Assembly: GCF_024171605.1 (NCBI RefSeq) | Contig: NZ_JALKAA010000001.1 | Location: 1,277,064-1,341,063, forward strand | From: Pontibacter sp. HSC-36F09 | GTDB lineage: Bacteria > Bacteroidota > Bacteroidia > Cytophagales > Hymenobacteraceae | Reading direction: 5' to 3' | Length of the DNA stretch: 64,000 nt | Made by a program: the position numbers and the translations under genes | Shown: positions 63,472-64,000 of the stretch, in pieces | How positions within the stretch are numbered: the first letter of the stretch is position 1 | How the letters are laid out: every line of letters begins with the position of its first letter | Notes under the pieces: generated by a model | The model's database searches: none | What the model was told of the DNA's origin: nothing | What the model saw: only the letters and a program-made list of their open reading frames with translations

Positions 63472-63508
63472 AACGAGGTATAGACTAAACAGAAGTCTAT
63501 ACCTCGTT
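63472..63508 (+). terminator. terminator-like hairpin made of the iterated motif
   Basis: AACGAGGTATAGACT (63472-63486) and AGTCTATACCTCGTT (63494-63508) form a perfect 15-bp stem around AAACAGA. Each arm contains one AGGTATAG copy. Only a short T-rich tail follows. Confidence 0.7.
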
Positions 63509-63679
63509 TCCATTTAAAGAGGTGATAAAAACAGGAAATAGCAGCGAAAAACGATACAATAAGAAGACGATTGAAGCTGTAGCAAGAAACTTTTAAACTA
63601 ATTTAAAGATTTTGATGGTGCCACACAGACAGTTAGGGGGAACTGCTCCGGGACGCCAGCCGAATTTAACACCGGGTGC

Positions 63680-63709
63680 TTGCGGATTCGGAAATTTTGT
63701 GGACCTTTG
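63680..63709 (+). promoter_or_regulatory. tandem promoter P1
   Basis: TTG (63680-63682), 19 bp, then GACCTTTG (63702-63709), one change from TAnnTTTG. The box context GGGTGCTTGCGG is shared with P2. It is the first of three in a row reading toward the window end. Confidence 0.7.
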
Positions 63710-63838
63710 CACTCCCAACCCGGTCAAACGGGGCGGGGAAACGGAAGTAAAACGGAACTCCAGCAGGGAGTCTGCCGGTATGGGAATCGAAAGACACCAC
63801 GCTGGAAACGAGACTGGAAAAAAACTTTGCTCAGGTGC

Positions 63839-63868
63839 TTGCGGAATTAAAACTTCTGCTTACCTTTG
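63839..63868 (+). promoter_or_regulatory. tandem promoter P2
   Basis: TTG (63839-63841), 19 bp, TACCTTTG (63861-63868): an exact consensus with optimal spacing. CAGGTGCTTGCGGA precedes and GCCACCCGCTTC follows, repeated in P3 with small changes. Confidence 0.85.
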
Positions 63869-63951
63869 CCACCCGCTTCACAAGGAAGCGTTCCTGGGAA
63901 AGGCTGCTAACACAGCCCGCAGGAAAAAGGAAAAAAAGTTTTGCAGAGTGC

Positions 63952-63981
63952 TTGAAGATGTAAAAGTTCTTCTTACCTTTG
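63952..63981 (+). promoter_or_regulatory. tandem promoter P3, probably rRNA operon
   Basis: TTG (63952-63954), 19 bp, TACCTTTG (63974-63981), then GCAACCCGCTC. Three stacked consensus promoters with equal spacing and A-rich upstream runs are expected for an rRNA operon; the 16S gene would start beyond base 64000. Confidence 0.85.
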
Positions 63982-64000
63982 CAACCCGCTCTGAAACGAA

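Overview
The window is a chromosomal stretch of a Bacteroidota bacterium, most likely of the Cytophagales/Hymenobacteraceae (Pontibacter-like; this placement is inference). Support comes from an F-type ATP synthase operon in the order atpZ-x-BEFHAG with no beta/epsilon genes, a type IX secretion (T9SS) type B cargo beside PorP/SprF and PorE-like genes, an E1 alpha/beta fusion, a YtxJ-type bacillithiol protein, DUF5686, DUF4136 and DUF4407 proteins, and promoters of the Bacteroidota type (TTG, about 19 bp, TAnnTTTG). No integrase, transposase, phage gene, CRISPR array or tRNA was seen.

Layout. 1-5768: ATP synthase operon, closed by a strong terminator. 5853-13325: PafA-like phosphatase lipoprotein, pyrophosphatase, UbiA-like membrane protein, then on the minus strand NAD(P)HX repair (Nnr) and a DUF5686 outer-membrane protein. 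13356-21417: PAP2 phosphatase and complex I genes nuoA-B-C and nuoD on the minus strand, with a four-gene plus-strand block (lipoprotein, M1-like peptidase, OmpA lipoprotein, acetyltransferase) lying between nuoC and nuoD. 21577-29589: thioredoxin/NHL protein, YitT-like protein, DinB protein, a Crp-like regulator with an AT-rich SRA-HNH (modification-dependent nuclease) gene, acylphosphatase, serine dehydratase and DUF4407. 29590-33603: aminotransferase, then a divergent AsnC-type regulator / archaeal-type asparagine synthetase pair, between spacers rich in repeats. 33604-43000, minus strand: LutB, M28 peptidase, IspF, old yellow enzyme, aldo/keto reductase, MarR regulator, two paralogous PepSY-like lipoproteins, M16 peptidase. 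43187-48190, plus strand: E1 fusion, small envelope proteins, YtxJ, lipoyl synthase. 48587-55714: giant T9SS-B adhesin with an ice-binding-like head, PorP/SprF and an OmpA/PD40 protein. 56009-63508: TonB-dependent receptor, DUF4136 lipoprotein, glycine decarboxylase P protein and a Lys1-like dehydrogenase. 63680-64000: three tandem strong promoters that probably drive an rRNA operon starting just beyond the window.

Functional links. LipA makes the lipoyl cofactor used by 2-oxoacid dehydrogenases (E1 is here) and by the glycine cleavage system (GcvP is here). PorP/SprF and the PorE-like protein are likely partners for secretion or anchoring of the adhesin. The MarR gene appears to control itself and the neighbouring reductase through one shared operator. 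The AsnC-type regulator probably controls itself and asnA through repeats that overlap both promoters.

The most unusual genome-scale signal is a short motif, AGGTATA(G/C) and its complement, which recurs throughout genes (in all frames) and spacers at roughly ten times the chance rate in a stretch counted by hand. It resembles a highly iterated motif such as cyanobacterial HIP1. It even forms the stem of one terminator-like hairpin (63472-63508) and the loop of a terminator (41558-41593).
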